From Owenia fusiformis (taxonomy: Eukaryota > Annelida > Polychaeta > Sabellida > Oweniidae), in assembly GCA_903813345.2 (NCBI GenBank), contig CAIIXF020000007.1, positions 20,511,564 to 20,571,563 on the forward strand: a DNA stretch of 60,000 nucleotides, given 5' to 3'. This document shows positions 44,111 to 55,085 of this stretch, one piece after another. Below the pieces are notes generated by a model. The model saw nothing but the letters and a program-made list of their open reading frames with translations, did not search any database and had not been told where the DNA came from. How positions within the stretch are numbered: position 1 is the stretch's first letter; each line of letters starts with the position of its first letter. The translations under genes were made by a program, and so were the position numbers.

Positions 44111-45329
44111 ACATGTTTGGCTCTGTTTGGTCGCTTTTTATGAATTGCTTTAGATGAACTGAAACCTTAGTGTCTCATGTCTTGTCAATGTGTCATGAAG
44201 CGTTCTATTTATGTTTTCTGTATTAACAGGATTTATAATTATTTTACACTTATTAGAAGAGGACATTAACAGCAGAGTTACCATAGCAACCGTAACTTCA
44301 GAAACATTCATTACCAGCATCTAAATTGTTTATCTCTTATGAGGGAATAAATGACCCAGTTACCCTGAAAATATTGTAAAAACGAATGATAAACTTTTAA
44401 GTTGGATCATTTTTATCAGAACTTCTGGATCGGCCCTTGTAAAAGATATCTAGCTTTCAGTCTCAAATGATGTCCAGTCGAAATCCAGTCTCGAAGGACA
44501 TCATCATGATACACCATGACATCTCATTTCTTCTCAGTCCTCGGGTGAAAAAGATGCTATGAGTATCAGAATGAAGTCCATTGGCAATCCATGACAAGCT
44601 TGACCAGAATCCATTCACTATTTTATCAGGAATCATCAGATCTTTAGTAATAGCACGTCTGATGTCTATTCCAATGACCTTACTAAATTAACTACCCTAA
44701 CATTATAAGATTTATTTTCACTGCTTTAATTTTTCTTTCCAATGGTATATGATAACAAATTACAAATGACAAAACAGACCAAAAAACCTATTTTATAAAG
44801 GGGCTTCTGTCCACTATCATTTCATATTTTAGACCTTGGATGTCGAGGCCCAGCAAACCAAGTCAATTTTTGAAACTGTTGAATATTTTAACTCCTTGGC
44901 TTATACCTTACATGTTACAGCAGAAATTGTATGCAAAAATTGACAATTTTCATCGCATTCATTTTTTCGTCCAAGACTTGGATAATGCTTTCGGATTCTC
45001 ATTGATGTACCACGCCCAATTTTGCTCTTGAGTGGTAGCAGTTGAATCTGATTATGATAAGAGCTAATGTACCTCAGTACGTGCTATAACAACGAATTAT
45101 AACATAAAAGCACGTTATCTTTTATATTATAAACTTGTATCAATGCACTGGTATGTTAGCGGGGTTACTGAACCTCCTACTCTTATCAACAAAATAGTGT
45201 TCTGTCAATTTAGAATGACTCCTTTATGACAATAATTAGTTGGACGAAGGTCGCATCTACACAGACTCTACACGTGAACACAAACTGACAAAGTCAAGTA
45301 AGCCGAAGACTGCGAATATTGGATACCCA
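44111..45329. other. Intergenic, no gene seen
   Basis: May include more decayed transposase upstream of the mariner block on the minus strand, but I could not align it. Confidence 0.4.
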
Positions 45330-45405
45330 TTGCATTCGTACGACTTCGCATCTTAAAAGAGAGCTTTGTCTTAGTTTATAACTAGACTCTGCGCGCAGGG
45401 TATGA
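45330..45405. repeat. Fragment of the 10.75-kb MITE family
   Basis: Shares CATCTTAAAAGAGA and AACTAGACTCTGCGCGCAGG with ~10795-10868, same orientation. Confidence 0.6.
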
Positions 45406-45885
45406 CTTAGAGTGTATTTACATATAACTTCACTAGGTATGGGATACAGCATTTTATTCCATACTTAGTAGTGTTATAGATAGATAACATGCAGCGAGAA
45501 TACAATTTATATACTAGTATAATATATATCACCCGCTCATCAGACCTACGACGTCACAGATCCAAGGAGTAGATAATGAGTCAGGGAACTTTCTTCATAA
45601 TATAAACTAAGTATAGAATAAATCAGTTATTAAATCCCTCGGTAAATACAATATATCAACGCTATATCCCTACGGTCCCTCGGTGATGTATTGTACATGT
45701 ATTTTCCTCAGATATACCCTGTATCAAAAACCTCCCATTAAATAACCTCTTTGTATTCCATACCCATTGAGGTTCTAGGTACATAACGAAATTTTGCAAA
45801 CTTAAAAACTACTTTTATGACTTAGAAAATGCATACACCGTACCTTAAAGTAAGTTTTTGAATTTTGGAATTTTATGAGGTATCT

Positions 45886-46026
45886 GTTATGTGCGGTCTG
45901 TTCGGATACAGAATTTATCCCTCGGGAAATATGTGGAGCTTTCTCACGCGGTTCCTGTGGTCCCTCGGGAGATACACATATTTCCTTTCGGATAAACCCT
46001 GTATCCAAAACTTCCCAGTACATAAC
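45886..46026. repeat. 141-bp hairpin with CCCTCGGG motifs
   Basis: GTTATGT..GGATACAG pairs with CTGTATCC..ACATAAC; TTATCCCTCGGGAAATATGT and TCCCTCGGGAGATACACATA lie in the arms. Architecture similar to 52561-52700. Confidence 0.65.
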
Positions 46027-46146
46027 CCTTATATACGCTGAAGAATACAAGTTTCACCCTACCCAACATTAAATCACGTAATCTTAGTCAAATAATTTAA
46101 CAATTACTTCTTTTATACGTGTACATAAATTAACATAACATTTTTA

Positions 46147-47166
46147 TAATAGTACAATAACGTCATTTCTAAGGGCGATATAGTGAAATATTGGACCAAG
46201 GGCCGAAGGCCCAAGGTCCAATATTTCACTATATCGCTCGCAGAAATGACGTTATTAGTATTATTACCACCGTTAACGACCAGAACTGAAACAGCAAGAA
46301 AATCTTACGCATTGAACGATATCTAATTTCCCGGGGAAAATTGCCGGTCCAGAATATATTCTAGACCGGTCCATATGGACCACAACTATGACGTCACACA
46401 TTTCTCAGGTCGATATAGTAAAATAAACGCCTTCTAAACTAGCACTAAAACCCCTAGAACTGGCCCGGCAAGGTGGTAATAATAATACAATAACGTCATT
46501 TCGAAGGGCAATATAGTGCATTCTCGACCGGTCGTTAATGCATTCTTGACCACCACTATGACGTCACATATTGCTCAGGTCGATATAGTAAAATGAATGC
46601 CTTCTAAAGTAGCACTAAAACCCCTAGAACTGGCTCGGCAAGGTGGTAATAATTGATTATAATCAAGTGTGACATCCCTTACATGGGCCTCATGTACAGT
46701 TTAATAACTTTGAACTTTAAGATTCTAGTTCTAAAGGAAACCAATGGTACCGTGACAAACATGAAAAATTCTTCTTTTCAACATCCACCACAGGATTCCT
46801 TTTAACATATTAAGGAAAGTGATTTTGATAAAAAAAAGTATTGTACGTTAATGTCAACATATATTATTACCACCTTGCCGGGCCAGTTCTAGGGGTTTTA
46901 TTGCTAGTTTAGAAGGCGTTCATTTTACTATATCGACCCCTGTATATCGACCTAAGAAATATGTGACGTCATAGTGGTGGTCCATATGGACCGGTCTAGA
47001 ATATATTCTGGACCGGCAATTTTCCCCGGGAAATTAGATATCGTTCAATGCGTAAGATTTTCTTGCTGTTTCAGTCCTGGTCGTTAACGGTGGTAATAAT
47101 ACTAATAACGTCATTTCTAAGGGCAATATAGTGAAATATTGGACCGAGGGCCGAATTGTACTATTA
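46147..47166. mobile_element. ~1.02-kb compound foldback element
   Basis: The outer ends AATAGTACAATAACG and ATTGTACTATT are inverted. Inside, a self-contained hairpin (46146-46264) is followed by a segment with GAATATATTCTAGACCGGTC and CCTAGAACTGGCCCGGCAAG, a diverged direct repeat of it (46480-46655), and an inverted copy at 46863-47100. TGACGTCA-type motifs occur in each copy. No coding capacity. Confidence 0.75.
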
Positions 47167-48049
47167 GATTTGTGTATTTATAACAAAATTGTACATCGTG
47201 GAGCCAATATTCATAAACCAGGAGCATTGGTCAATTAAGCACAAATTTAAAAAATCAGTTGGTCCTCAGCCCTGAATTATTAAAACCCGCTTTGGTAGCA
47301 ACAAAATGAAGTGAACTGACTTTTATTAAAAAGAATGTACTCTTCTTTTTCTATTGTTTTTAAAGAATGGACACTTGGCAAGCTATTGAAAAGACGTATC
47401 AATAGTTGAATAGGCAATTCAAAATATATCAAACTTTGATCAATCATTGGGCCATTTTGGGCATTACTTCGCCTTTTTGGCCTTACTTTTAAATTTCAGG
47501 CCAAATTATAGGGAAAATGGGCCTTTATATTTCGAAATTTGGGCCCTGTATTTGATTTTAGGGTTTTTCATTACTTGTAATGTGCCCCTGTTAGTTTTCA
47601 GACCCACCCCTGGGTAGTGCTGTTTTCTCGATCAATATAAATCCAATTGCAACCATATTTACACTCCCCTCCCAGGGGCAGACCGGAAAGTGAAAAGGGG
47701 GCCCAAAAGGTTTGGACCCTAAAACTTGGGCCCAATTACTCAAAAATAGACCCAAAATTTAAAAACAACGCCCAGTTAGACCAGTTTATTACCAAAATTG
47801 CCAAGTATATGTGGGGTAAAGCAGGTTTTGGCCCGAAACTATTTTGGGCCCCACCGAAACGGGTGCAGGGAATGAAAGACCAAGCTTTACACGTCCACTT
47901 TGTTCTAAAACATATTCTGGTCGATGGGCCATCCTTATCGTGATTGGTGATTAGTCTACAAGGGTGCTTATATAGAATTTATTATCTCTACTTGTCTTGA
48001 AGACCTGGATAAATAAATTTATTGAACACACCCTTCACAATAGATACGT
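47167..48049. other. GH16 upstream region; GGCCC-rich repeat at ~47640-47900
   Basis: About 47640-47900 has repeated GGGCCC/TTGGGCCC blocks resembling (in reverse complement) 55560-55800, probably an old dispersed repeat. It creates a 98-codon frame without protein character. Confidence 0.4.
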
Positions 48050-48056
48050 TATAAAA
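48050..48056 (+). promoter_or_regulatory. Candidate TATA box of GH16 gene
   Basis: TATAAAA, ~190 bp before the start codon, in otherwise repeat-free sequence. This would put transcription start near 48080 and a ~165-base 5' UTR. Not tested against other AT-rich matches. Confidence 0.35.
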
Positions 48057-48243
48057 CCAACCGCTTTTAAGATTGGTTATTTTTGGCGACACACCTAGAA
48101 CTTACCTCATCGAAGAATAAAGAAAGATACATAATATTGGAATTATTAAATTCTTGAAGGTAGTCATACTTCTACAATCATCTACGTCTCAATCGATTGT
48201 CTATTCCCCTCATTCGGACATATCACCACTCGGATAGCATAAG

Positions 48244-48378
48244 ATGCGGTTGGTTGCCTGGTTTCTTGCTACTCTGGGCCTCGTAGCTGCCCAGGAGTAC
48301 AAACTAGTATGGGAGGACACATTTGATTTCTTTGATCCTAGAAAATGGGATCATGAGATAACGTCATGGGGAGGCGGG
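48244..48378 (+). CDS. GH16 exon 1: signal peptide and mature N-terminus
   Basis: The start ATG is followed by RLVAWFLATLGLVAAQ, a clear signal peptide. YKLVWEDTFDFFDPRKWDHE is the typical first beta-strand of animal GH16 enzymes. The donor GTAAGT follows GGG. Confidence 0.9.
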
Positions 48379-51300
48379 GTAAGTACATTGAAAGTATTTT
48401 CAAAATACATTGCTTCTAAAGAAAGAAATAATTATATATATCTGAGTGGGGAGTTCTTTTGAAAAAGTTCACCTCCCAGGTTTTAATCGTGATAAAATTC
48501 ACGTTCAATCATTCACGTTCATTCACGTTCACACATTTCTTTAATTTGACCAAACTAGTAAATTGTAAATATTAAACTGAAGTATAGTATTTTAAATCTC
48601 CTAATTAAAGATTATAATGAAATAAAAAGATTCGCATTAGGAAAATTGTATAAGGAATGTATTTTTTCAGAATAATGAATTCCAAATCTACACCCCTGAT
48701 TCTGCGAACAGCTACGTTCGAGACAATACACTCTTTTTGAAACCAGTAAGTAATCACGGAAGACACCCATCTCCGAACGATTAAAGACTCATGAAATTGA
48801 ATCGTTCATCGCCAACTTGCATAAAGATGCAGTACAGAATATTATAAAACAATTTCATTTGATAATAGGCGATAAACCAATACAGTAGCATGCTTAACAA
48901 ATATTGAAGATAATGAAGTCCAGTGTTCAGATTGTGTCCTTCGGTGTTATCTGCACCTATTGTTAAAGGGCTAATCGCTCTAATTCTCATCCTAATTTAC
49001 ACTTATTTACATTTATTTTTTAATACATGATGTGTAACTTACATAATCAAGAGAGTTGAACGCACAAATCGAAAAAATCATTTTCGTAGAAAATGTATTT
49101 AAAAATTGTCAAACCTCTTACAAGATGAGGAACTCATTTCATGATATGGTATCTTCAAAAAAAAGTTTTATGCCGAAATTAATCGATTGTATAAGTTACA
49201 TATCATGATGAATCAAAACGTTTAAAGCTATTACATTAAATGATATAAGTAAAACAACCCATGATTGAACAAGTTTCATCGATGCAGCTAAAACGAGACA
49301 TTTACATATTTTGATATTTTTAAAATATTTCATACACCCCATTATGTTATTATCTCTATAGACATTGACAAGGGACAACATAGATCCAAGGACTGGGAGA
49401 CCATTTGGAGATGATTATCTTAAAAATGGCACTATGGACTTAGTAGGTAAGTATTTGTATATTTGATACAAATTGTATTGCACTATTGAACCAATGAAGT
49501 GCAACTAGAGCGGCGAGAAGGTGATAAAAAGTACATCCAAAATTCAAAATCAGGTGATCCAAGTGTAAAAGTCTTTAAATTCTCCTCAAAAATATTCTGC
49601 AAGTCATTTTCAACGTGTACCTTTGAATCAGAAATGGGTCGATAATCTTGATGTTAGGTCAAGATGATAAAATAATTATCATGCCGATTTGATATGATTA
49701 ATTTCTAGCATTTGGTGCATTCGATAAATGTCATCATATCATCGAGGACGACATAACCAGATGAAATCAGCGAATTAATGTTTAATTTTTGCTGATTCAC
49801 TTTTCTAATCGAGGATAAAATGACCAGTTCAGTTATTAAGTATATGTCAAATCATATCAAATCAAAAACATAACTCTTGGGCCTCTTGCTTGTAGAAAAT
49901 TTTGTATTTCTACTTCATATTATTCTAGCTCAGTATGGTAAATGTACCCAGCAGGACAATGATGGGTGTGTCCGCAATGGCAGACAGAAGATGATTGCCC
50001 CTATCATGTCAGCACGTATCAGGACAATGGAAAGATTCGCCTTTAAATATGGCCGCCTTGAAGTGGAAGCCAAGATGCCTTCCGGTGATTGGATGTGGCC
50101 AGGTCGGTAGCTTTTGTATTTTAGAACTGTATCAGTATCCGTATTATCATCGCATGGCCTGATAATCCAATGGTTTTAGTTCCAAGCAGATTTTGAGATA
50201 ACAGGGGATAATACACACCTTATTGGGTTGTGATAAAAACCAAAACAACCCAATAAGGTGTGTATTAATGATTAACTCCCCTGTTATCTCAAAATCTCAC
50301 AGGCCCAGGGAGATTTTAAATCCCCCCCCCCCAGTCACTGTATCGCTAGTGTGCCCAGGAAGATTTAACCCCCCCCCCCACACAGTCACTGTATCGCTAA
50401 TGTCTTTTTTCTAGGTAATACATAGTGAGTGGGAGGGGGGTTAACTCTTGTTCCCGTGTCTGTGCAAAATCTGCTTGGGAGATGGGAAATTCCTTAAAAA
50501 GAAAATTCTTGGGATTAAGAAATGGGTACCATTTACACAATTTGGGACATTATTGGCATACATGAAACCTATTTAAAACAGCATTTTGCCATCGTAATCG
50601 TAAGATTCCAAGCCCTCTGAAGTTTGAAAAATAAAAACACCTTGGTGTTAATCCATACATAATCCTTGAAAATGATTTATATTTTTTGGGACTATCTTTT
50701 TGGTGCAATCTTATAGTCAATAAAATGTTTTAAAGTGTATTGATGTTTTTTTAGATGAAAACACAAAAGTGAAATGATGAAAAACCGCCCCAATTCATTC
50801 TACAAACAACTCGCAGTCCTTTGTCCATTTTGGGATCAGTTTACAAATATTTTACAACAAAATGGGTGAACACGACGAAAATCTACCCAAATATATGCAG
50901 ACGAACTTCATCGTCGTCTTCCATTAGGTCTAAAGCCTGAAGTTACAGTAATTGAACCCTTGTGAATCAAGATGAACTCACTTTGTTAATTGCAGCAATC
51001 TGGATGTTGCCTGAGGACTGGGAGTACGGGCCATGGCCAAAGTCTGGGGAGATCGACCTGGTGGAAGCTATTGGGAACAGAAACCTGACAAACGTTGACG
51101 ATGGCAAATATGCGGGTATACAGAAGATGGGCTCCACACTTCATTGGGGACCAGCCGGGGACGACAACCGCTGGTACCTCACAAGTGGACACAAGTATGT
51201 CAGTTTTCAAAAATAATGTACATGTTTTCTTTTCAAAAATTTCATTCAAAAGAGAGCTTCATCCTATATTTAGCACAAGCATCTGGCCGGTTTCAGGATA

Positions 51301-53867
51301 AATGCTCCACTACATAAAAAAATATCAAATCAAATAACTACACGTTTTCGTATATGCATATGTGATGTTTATATATGTAAGTCAACATTTTGACAAATGC
51401 AGGGGCTGGTGTGGGAGGAAAAACTGTCTCCATGTCCCTGGAGTCTGCCCTTCCTCCGCATCTCCCTGGAGTCTGCCCTTCCTCCGCATCTCCCCGGCTA
51501 TTAGGTTACTATTGTGACCCCGGGATTGTGACCTTACAATTACAACTATTAAACTTATCGTATTTATGTGTTTAGCACTAACGAGACCTACAACTATGCC
51601 GACTACTTCCACTTATACCGCATGGACTGGGACCACAATGGACTTAGGTATGAAATGTTTGCAGTTGTCTAGTGCCCATGTTTATATATTATAGGAATAT
51701 CCTATGGTTTTGAAAAAATATCATTTATATCCATGAGTGGATATAATTGATATTTCTGAAAAACCATAGGATTGTCCGTTTATCCCATGGGAAATCTTAA
51801 CCCAGCGAAAAAAATGGTAAACTTTTTTTTAAAAAGATTTCGAAAAAAGTTTTTGAAAAACAAATTTGAAGGAAAACATTTTTGAAAAAAGATTTTGAAG
51901 GTTTCAAAAATTTTGAAGGAAAAAATCTAAAAAATTTTTGACAAAAAATTATTGAAAAAATCTAAACCATCGAATATCACTTTTGAAACCATCGAATATC
52001 ACTTTTGAGAAGTGATATTCGATGGTTTGAGAAGTGATATTCGATGGTTTGGGGATTTTTTTGCTAAAATATGATATCTTGATCCACATATCAAATATAT
52101 CTTCACTTGATATTCGATATATATCCTTGTAACCATTGGATAAACGAATTTATCCCATACTTGGACGTGTTACAGGTACATAAAGCCGGTTTGTAAAAAC
52201 TTATATTTTCATCAGCGGGCAGATATAGCTTTACGTCCCGCTCCGAGCGGGCAGATATAGTATATCTGCCCGCTACGTCATAATCGCAGCTCGCATATTT
52301 GTTCATAATTTGTAACGTTCGCGTAATGACTGTAAACGACAATGGAGAAAACACAGACTATCGGGATCTGTTTGATGGTTTAAAAAAGGGAAGGAGCATC
52401 CACTTAATCAATCAAAAATTAGAGAAAATAAATATGGGAATATTTGAGAGAACAGGAAAATCCGCCCACGGCCAAGAAAACAAGGACATGAGTATTCTAA
52501 AATATTTCCATGATTGAACAATGTTAACCAGATGACCAAGATTGGTATGGGATAAACATATTATCCTATAGTCGGTTCAGGATATTGGGATTATCCCTTG
52601 GCCAATATAATATATTTTCCCTCGGGACCTGCGGCCCTCGGGCAAATATATTATATTTGGCTCGGGATAATCCCAATATCCTGAACCTCATATAGGATAA
52701 TCTCTATATATCCTTTCATAATGTTCACGAAGTATCTTCATCACTCAGATTGATCATCAAGAGTATCAGTCAGCGCGATGTTCTAACTAATAGTTTTCCG
52801 ATACGCGACCCCGATAAAGCGACCCCAACGTTCGATCGGGAAGCATACACAAAGTAGCATTTAATGAACCATATCACTTGGTGCACATTCATCTCAATCC
52901 CTTGTCCAAACTCCAACGAGGATATTCTTTGTTCACCCTAGATTCTACATAGACGATCGCGAGGTTGTACGTATGCCAGACCCTAACATTAATGAGTATA
53001 CAAACTGGACAGGCTGGTGGGACTACGGTATTAAGAAGGACAATAATACGCCATGGAAGAATAATTATACAAACCCATGGGTCAACGGCACTAACATGGC
53101 TCCGTTCGATAAACCAGTAAGCATGAAATTTAAATATGAAAATTAAAAGGAACGTGAATGTAAACGTAAATGAAACTATTAATACACACAGGAAAATCTT
53201 ATAGTTCCTACAGTTCTATAAGGTATTGAATGATTTGAAGTGCAATGCAGGACTTATTCTGCTCGAGAAATTCTGTATTGGGACGATACGAAGTCGCGTG
53301 CCAATACAGAATATCGAATATTCTGTGTTCTCTGTAATTGCTACTGAGATTGTACCCTCCGAACCAATATTTTCTGTGTTGCTACGGAGATGAACAATGG
53401 GGACAATCTCAGTAGCAATACAGATTGGTACAGCACAAGAACTGAACAACCAGAGGGCTTCATTTTACAGATTATACGGTGAATGTATATGTGATTCTCT
53501 TTTGCAGTTCCACATTATCTGCAACGTGGCAGTTGGAGGCACTAATGGTTTCCTCCCAGACAACTCCAAAGCAACCAACAATGGTGGCTATCCTAAACCA
53601 TATAACAACTCCGACTATGGTTCAGGTCAGAGCAAGTTCTGGGATGCAAGGGAACAATGGCTCCCAACGTGGAAGGGTGAGGACGCAGCACTACAGATCA
53701 AGTCAGTGAGGATTTACCAGACAGACTCACAAATGCCCAGTACTCAGCCTCCACCAGCAACACAGCCCCCTGCCACCTGCCCTCCCATAAATAGCTCAAA
53801 CGCGCTTGCATTCTCATATGTACTATTACTGACTCTCATTTCAAGCATATGGAAGATAATTGTATAA
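48244..53867 (+). CDS. Secreted/anchored GH16 beta-1,3-glucanase (laminarinase / beta-glucan-recognition family)
   Basis: Hydrolyses or binds beta-1,3-glucans outside the cell, either digesting algal laminarin or acting in antifungal/antibacterial recognition. Eight exons (48244-48378, 48671-48745, 49362-49446, 49929-50102, 50996-51194, 51576-51647, 52942-53116, 53508-53867) give 424 residues. Residues 1-17 are a signal peptide. The GH16 hallmarks are FKYGRLEVEAKMPSG, PAIWMLP and SGEIDLVEAIGN at ~173-184, where E175, D177 and E180 match the ExDxxE catalytic triad, so the enzyme should be active, unlike insect GNBPs that lost the glutamates. FHIICNVAVGG and the WLPTW..EDAALQIKSVRIY strand close the domain. 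A Pro/Thr tail and the hydrophobic end LAFSYVLLLTLISSIWKIIV suggest a GPI signal or membrane anchor. Many N-glycosylation sequons are present. There is no N-terminal glucan-binding CBM39. Confidence 0.9.
48671..48745 (+). CDS. GH16 exon 2: NNEFQ.YT strand
   Basis: The acceptor is TTTTTTCAG and the donor GTAAGT. NNEFQIYTPDSANSYVRDN is the highly conserved animal GH16 motif; Asn/Glu here line the substrate cleft (family knowledge). Confidence 0.9.
49362..49446 (+). CDS. GH16 exon 3
   Basis: The acceptor is ATCTCTATAG and the donor GTAAGT. It encodes TLTRDNIDPRTGRPFGDDY, then a LKNGTMDLV segment, and ends within a Gly/Ala codon completed by exon 4. Confidence 0.85.
49929..50102 (+). CDS. GH16 exon 4: cysteine loop and cleft strands
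   Basis: The acceptor is TATTCTAG. The donor is a weak GTCGGT, chosen because it is the only site that joins WMWP to AIWMLP in frame. It contains YGKCTQQDNDGCVRNG, SARIRT and KYGRLEVEAKMPSGDWMWP. Confidence 0.87.
50182..50480. mobile_element. ~300-bp palindromic element with C-runs, GH16 intron 4
   Basis: CCAAGCAGATTTTG at the left and CAAAATCTGCTTGG at the right form outer inverted ends. Inside, AGATTTTGAGATAACAGGGG (50188) pairs with CCCCTGTTATCTCAAAATCT (50297), and AATACACACCTTATTGGGTT with its complement. A ~60-bp tandem duplication with two poly-C runs and CAGTCACTGTATCGCTA follows. Confidence 0.7.
50996..51194 (+). CDS. GH16 exon 5: catalytic exon
   Basis: The acceptor is TTAATTGCAG and the donor GTATGT. 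It encodes IWMLPEDWEYGPWPKSGEID followed by LVEAIGN, which holds the nucleophile and acid/base glutamates, then HWGPAGDDNRWYLTSGH. Confidence 0.92.
51576..51647 (+). CDS. GH16 exon 6
   Basis: The acceptor is GTGTTTAG and the donor GTATGA. NETYNYADYFHLYRMDWDHN contains the FHxYxxDW strand common to GH16 enzymes. Confidence 0.87.
51693..51775. repeat. Hairpin in GH16 intron 6
   Basis: ATCCTATGGTTTT..ATCCATGAG / GTGGATATA..AAAACCATAGGAT form an imperfect ~80-bp hairpin immediately after the exon 6 donor region. Confidence 0.6.
51964..52050. repeat. Perfect palindrome with duplicated arms, GH16 intron 6
   Basis: AAACCATCGAATATCACTTT occurs twice in tandem and is followed by two tandem copies of its reverse complement, giving an 87-bp palindrome able to fold in alternative registers. 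Confidence 0.85.
52246..52274. repeat. 29-bp perfect palindrome, GH16 intron 6
   Basis: AGCGGGCAGATATA, one spacer base, exact complement. The same AGCGGGCAGATATA occurs again at ~52214, 32 bases upstream. Confidence 0.8.
52561..52700. repeat. 140-bp hairpin with CCCTCGGG motifs, GH16 intron 6
   Basis: TTATCCTATA..TTCAGGATATTGGGATTATC pairs with GATAATCCCAATATCCTGAA..TATAGGATAA. The apical part has two CCCTCGGG copies around GACCTGCGG. Shares arrangement with 45886-46026. Confidence 0.75.
52942..53116 (+). CDS. GH16 exon 7
   Basis: The acceptor is TTCACCCTAG and the donor GTAAGC. It begins with FYIDDREVVR, followed by TGWWDYG and NPWVNGTNMAPFDKP, the aromatic loop typical of animal laminarinases. 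Confidence 0.88.
53262..53435. repeat. Paired small hairpins in GH16 intron 7
   Basis: ATTCTGTATTGGGAC pairs with GTGCCAATACAGAAT (53269-53313), and GCTACTGAGATTGTACCC pairs with GGGACAATCTCAGTAGC (53340-53416). This is adjacent to the last exon's acceptor. Confidence 0.6.
53508..53867 (+). CDS. GH16 exon 8: end of domain and C-terminal anchor
   Basis: The acceptor is TCTTTTGCAG; the stop is TAA at 53865-53867. FHIICNVAVGGTNGFLPD, FWDAREQWLPTW and LQIKSVRIYQ complete the jelly roll. Then come a short Pro/Thr/Gln linker, NSSN, and about 17 hydrophobic residues at the very C-terminus, which fits a GPI-attachment signal better than a TM with a cytoplasmic tail. Confidence 0.9.
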   Translation, partial: FHIICNVAVGGTNGFLPDNSKATNNGGYPKPYNNSDYGSGQSKFWDAREQWLPTWKGEDAALQIKSVRIYQTDSQMPSTQPPPATQPPATCPPINSSNALAFSYVLLLTLISSIWKIIV

Positions 53868-53942
53868 TGGAGGACTATATTTGCAAAGATTTTTATTAGT
53901 GGACATTTTTTACAGTGCATTCTGATCATGCAGTAACTTAGA

Positions 53943-54851
53943 TATGACGTGCACGGACATGGGGACAATTCGGGAAATGCGGGCTTATCTCAGCTTTGAA
54001 CGTTAATCTCTGCCTTATTTAAAAATCCAACTATGTGTTTTACATATCATTTTGAAGTATTTTTTTATTCGCATTTCAATGAAATTATTTTTCCTTCAAA
54101 ATTTTGATGGGATCCAACACATTTTTAAAGTTAAATATACTCCGACATCGTCAAATACGCTGTAAGACGTAACACTTTACGCTTACAGGGCTCGTTGAAA
54201 TTGAGATAACTTTTGAAATAATGATCAAAATCCCACTTAAATTTCACAATTTATTCAATGGAACATTTGCATTTATGACGTCACAATTGCTTAACGGCTA
54301 CATTTCAAATTATCTTATACGAACGCTTTTAAAATTTTCAAAATTGTGTAAGGTTTTGAAGGCGAATGGGACGAGCAATAAGTTTACCTTCATTTAACCT
54401 TCTAATTTAGGTCTGATATGTAAGAAAATTTAACTGCACAATATTGTCATGGCGAAATTTACAAAATAATAACCGGTTTGTTTATTTTGCAAATAATATC
54501 AAAATAAGAGCTGGTTTTCGAGACTTGAAAAAATGTGACGCATAGATTTTTTACCACAAATTCCATACATATCAATTTTTACTAACGCCCCAAGTGGATT
54601 TCTTGACCGTTTTTCAAAATTCAAAAACATTTTAGAAATATTGTCCTCGAGATCTTGCTACCCTGTAAATTTTGTAATGATTAGATAAGGATAAAGTATT
54701 TTATTTTTAGGTTGACTAAACTTGTAAAAAATGTGACGCTTGTCGTTTTTGACGTTGTAAGGCTGTTTGCGCCCTATACTGCTCATTGTTTTGTTTTGTT
54801 TTTTGACGCCATAATGTTACGCTAATTGTCCCCAGTTTCGTGCGACGTGTA
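53943..54851. mobile_element. 909-bp TA-flanked element, copy 2 (just past GH16 stop)
   Basis: Matches 3617-4525 throughout, with scattered substitutions and small compensating indels. The match begins and ends exactly at TA dinucleotides, which defines the insertion boundaries. It starts 76 bp after the GH16 stop codon, so it may be part of that gene's 3' UTR. Confidence 0.8.
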
Positions 54852-54923
54852 ACAATGATCTTCTGGACTATAACGTTATAGATGGCAGCAGTGACTAGGT
54901 TAGCAGTTGTATGTAAATATCTT

Positions 54924-54998
54924 TTTAAACACTTTGTTCATTTCTTCAGAGAAATCAATTTATAAGATTTCTCTGAAGAAATGAACAAAGTATTTAAA
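54924..54998. repeat. 75-bp near-perfect hairpin after copy 2 of the 909-bp element
   Basis: TTTGTTCATTTCTTCAGAGA and its complement with ~31-base arms (one mismatch) around a short AT loop. AATAAA follows at ~55065, so both hairpin and element may be in the GH16 3' UTR. Confidence 0.75.
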
Positions 54999-55085
54999 AA
55001 TATATATAAACGAGAGATGAACTTACATAGAACTATGTGTAAATAAGTAGTTTTCAAAAAGTACAATAAACTGATTACATATTTT

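Noticed and set aside
47647-47943. 98-codon + strand frame
   Set aside because: Falls in a GGCCC-rich dispersed repeat; no domain or splice support.
53479-53709. Alternative-frame 76-codon frame over GH16 exon 8
   Set aside because: Shadow of the real exon in another frame.
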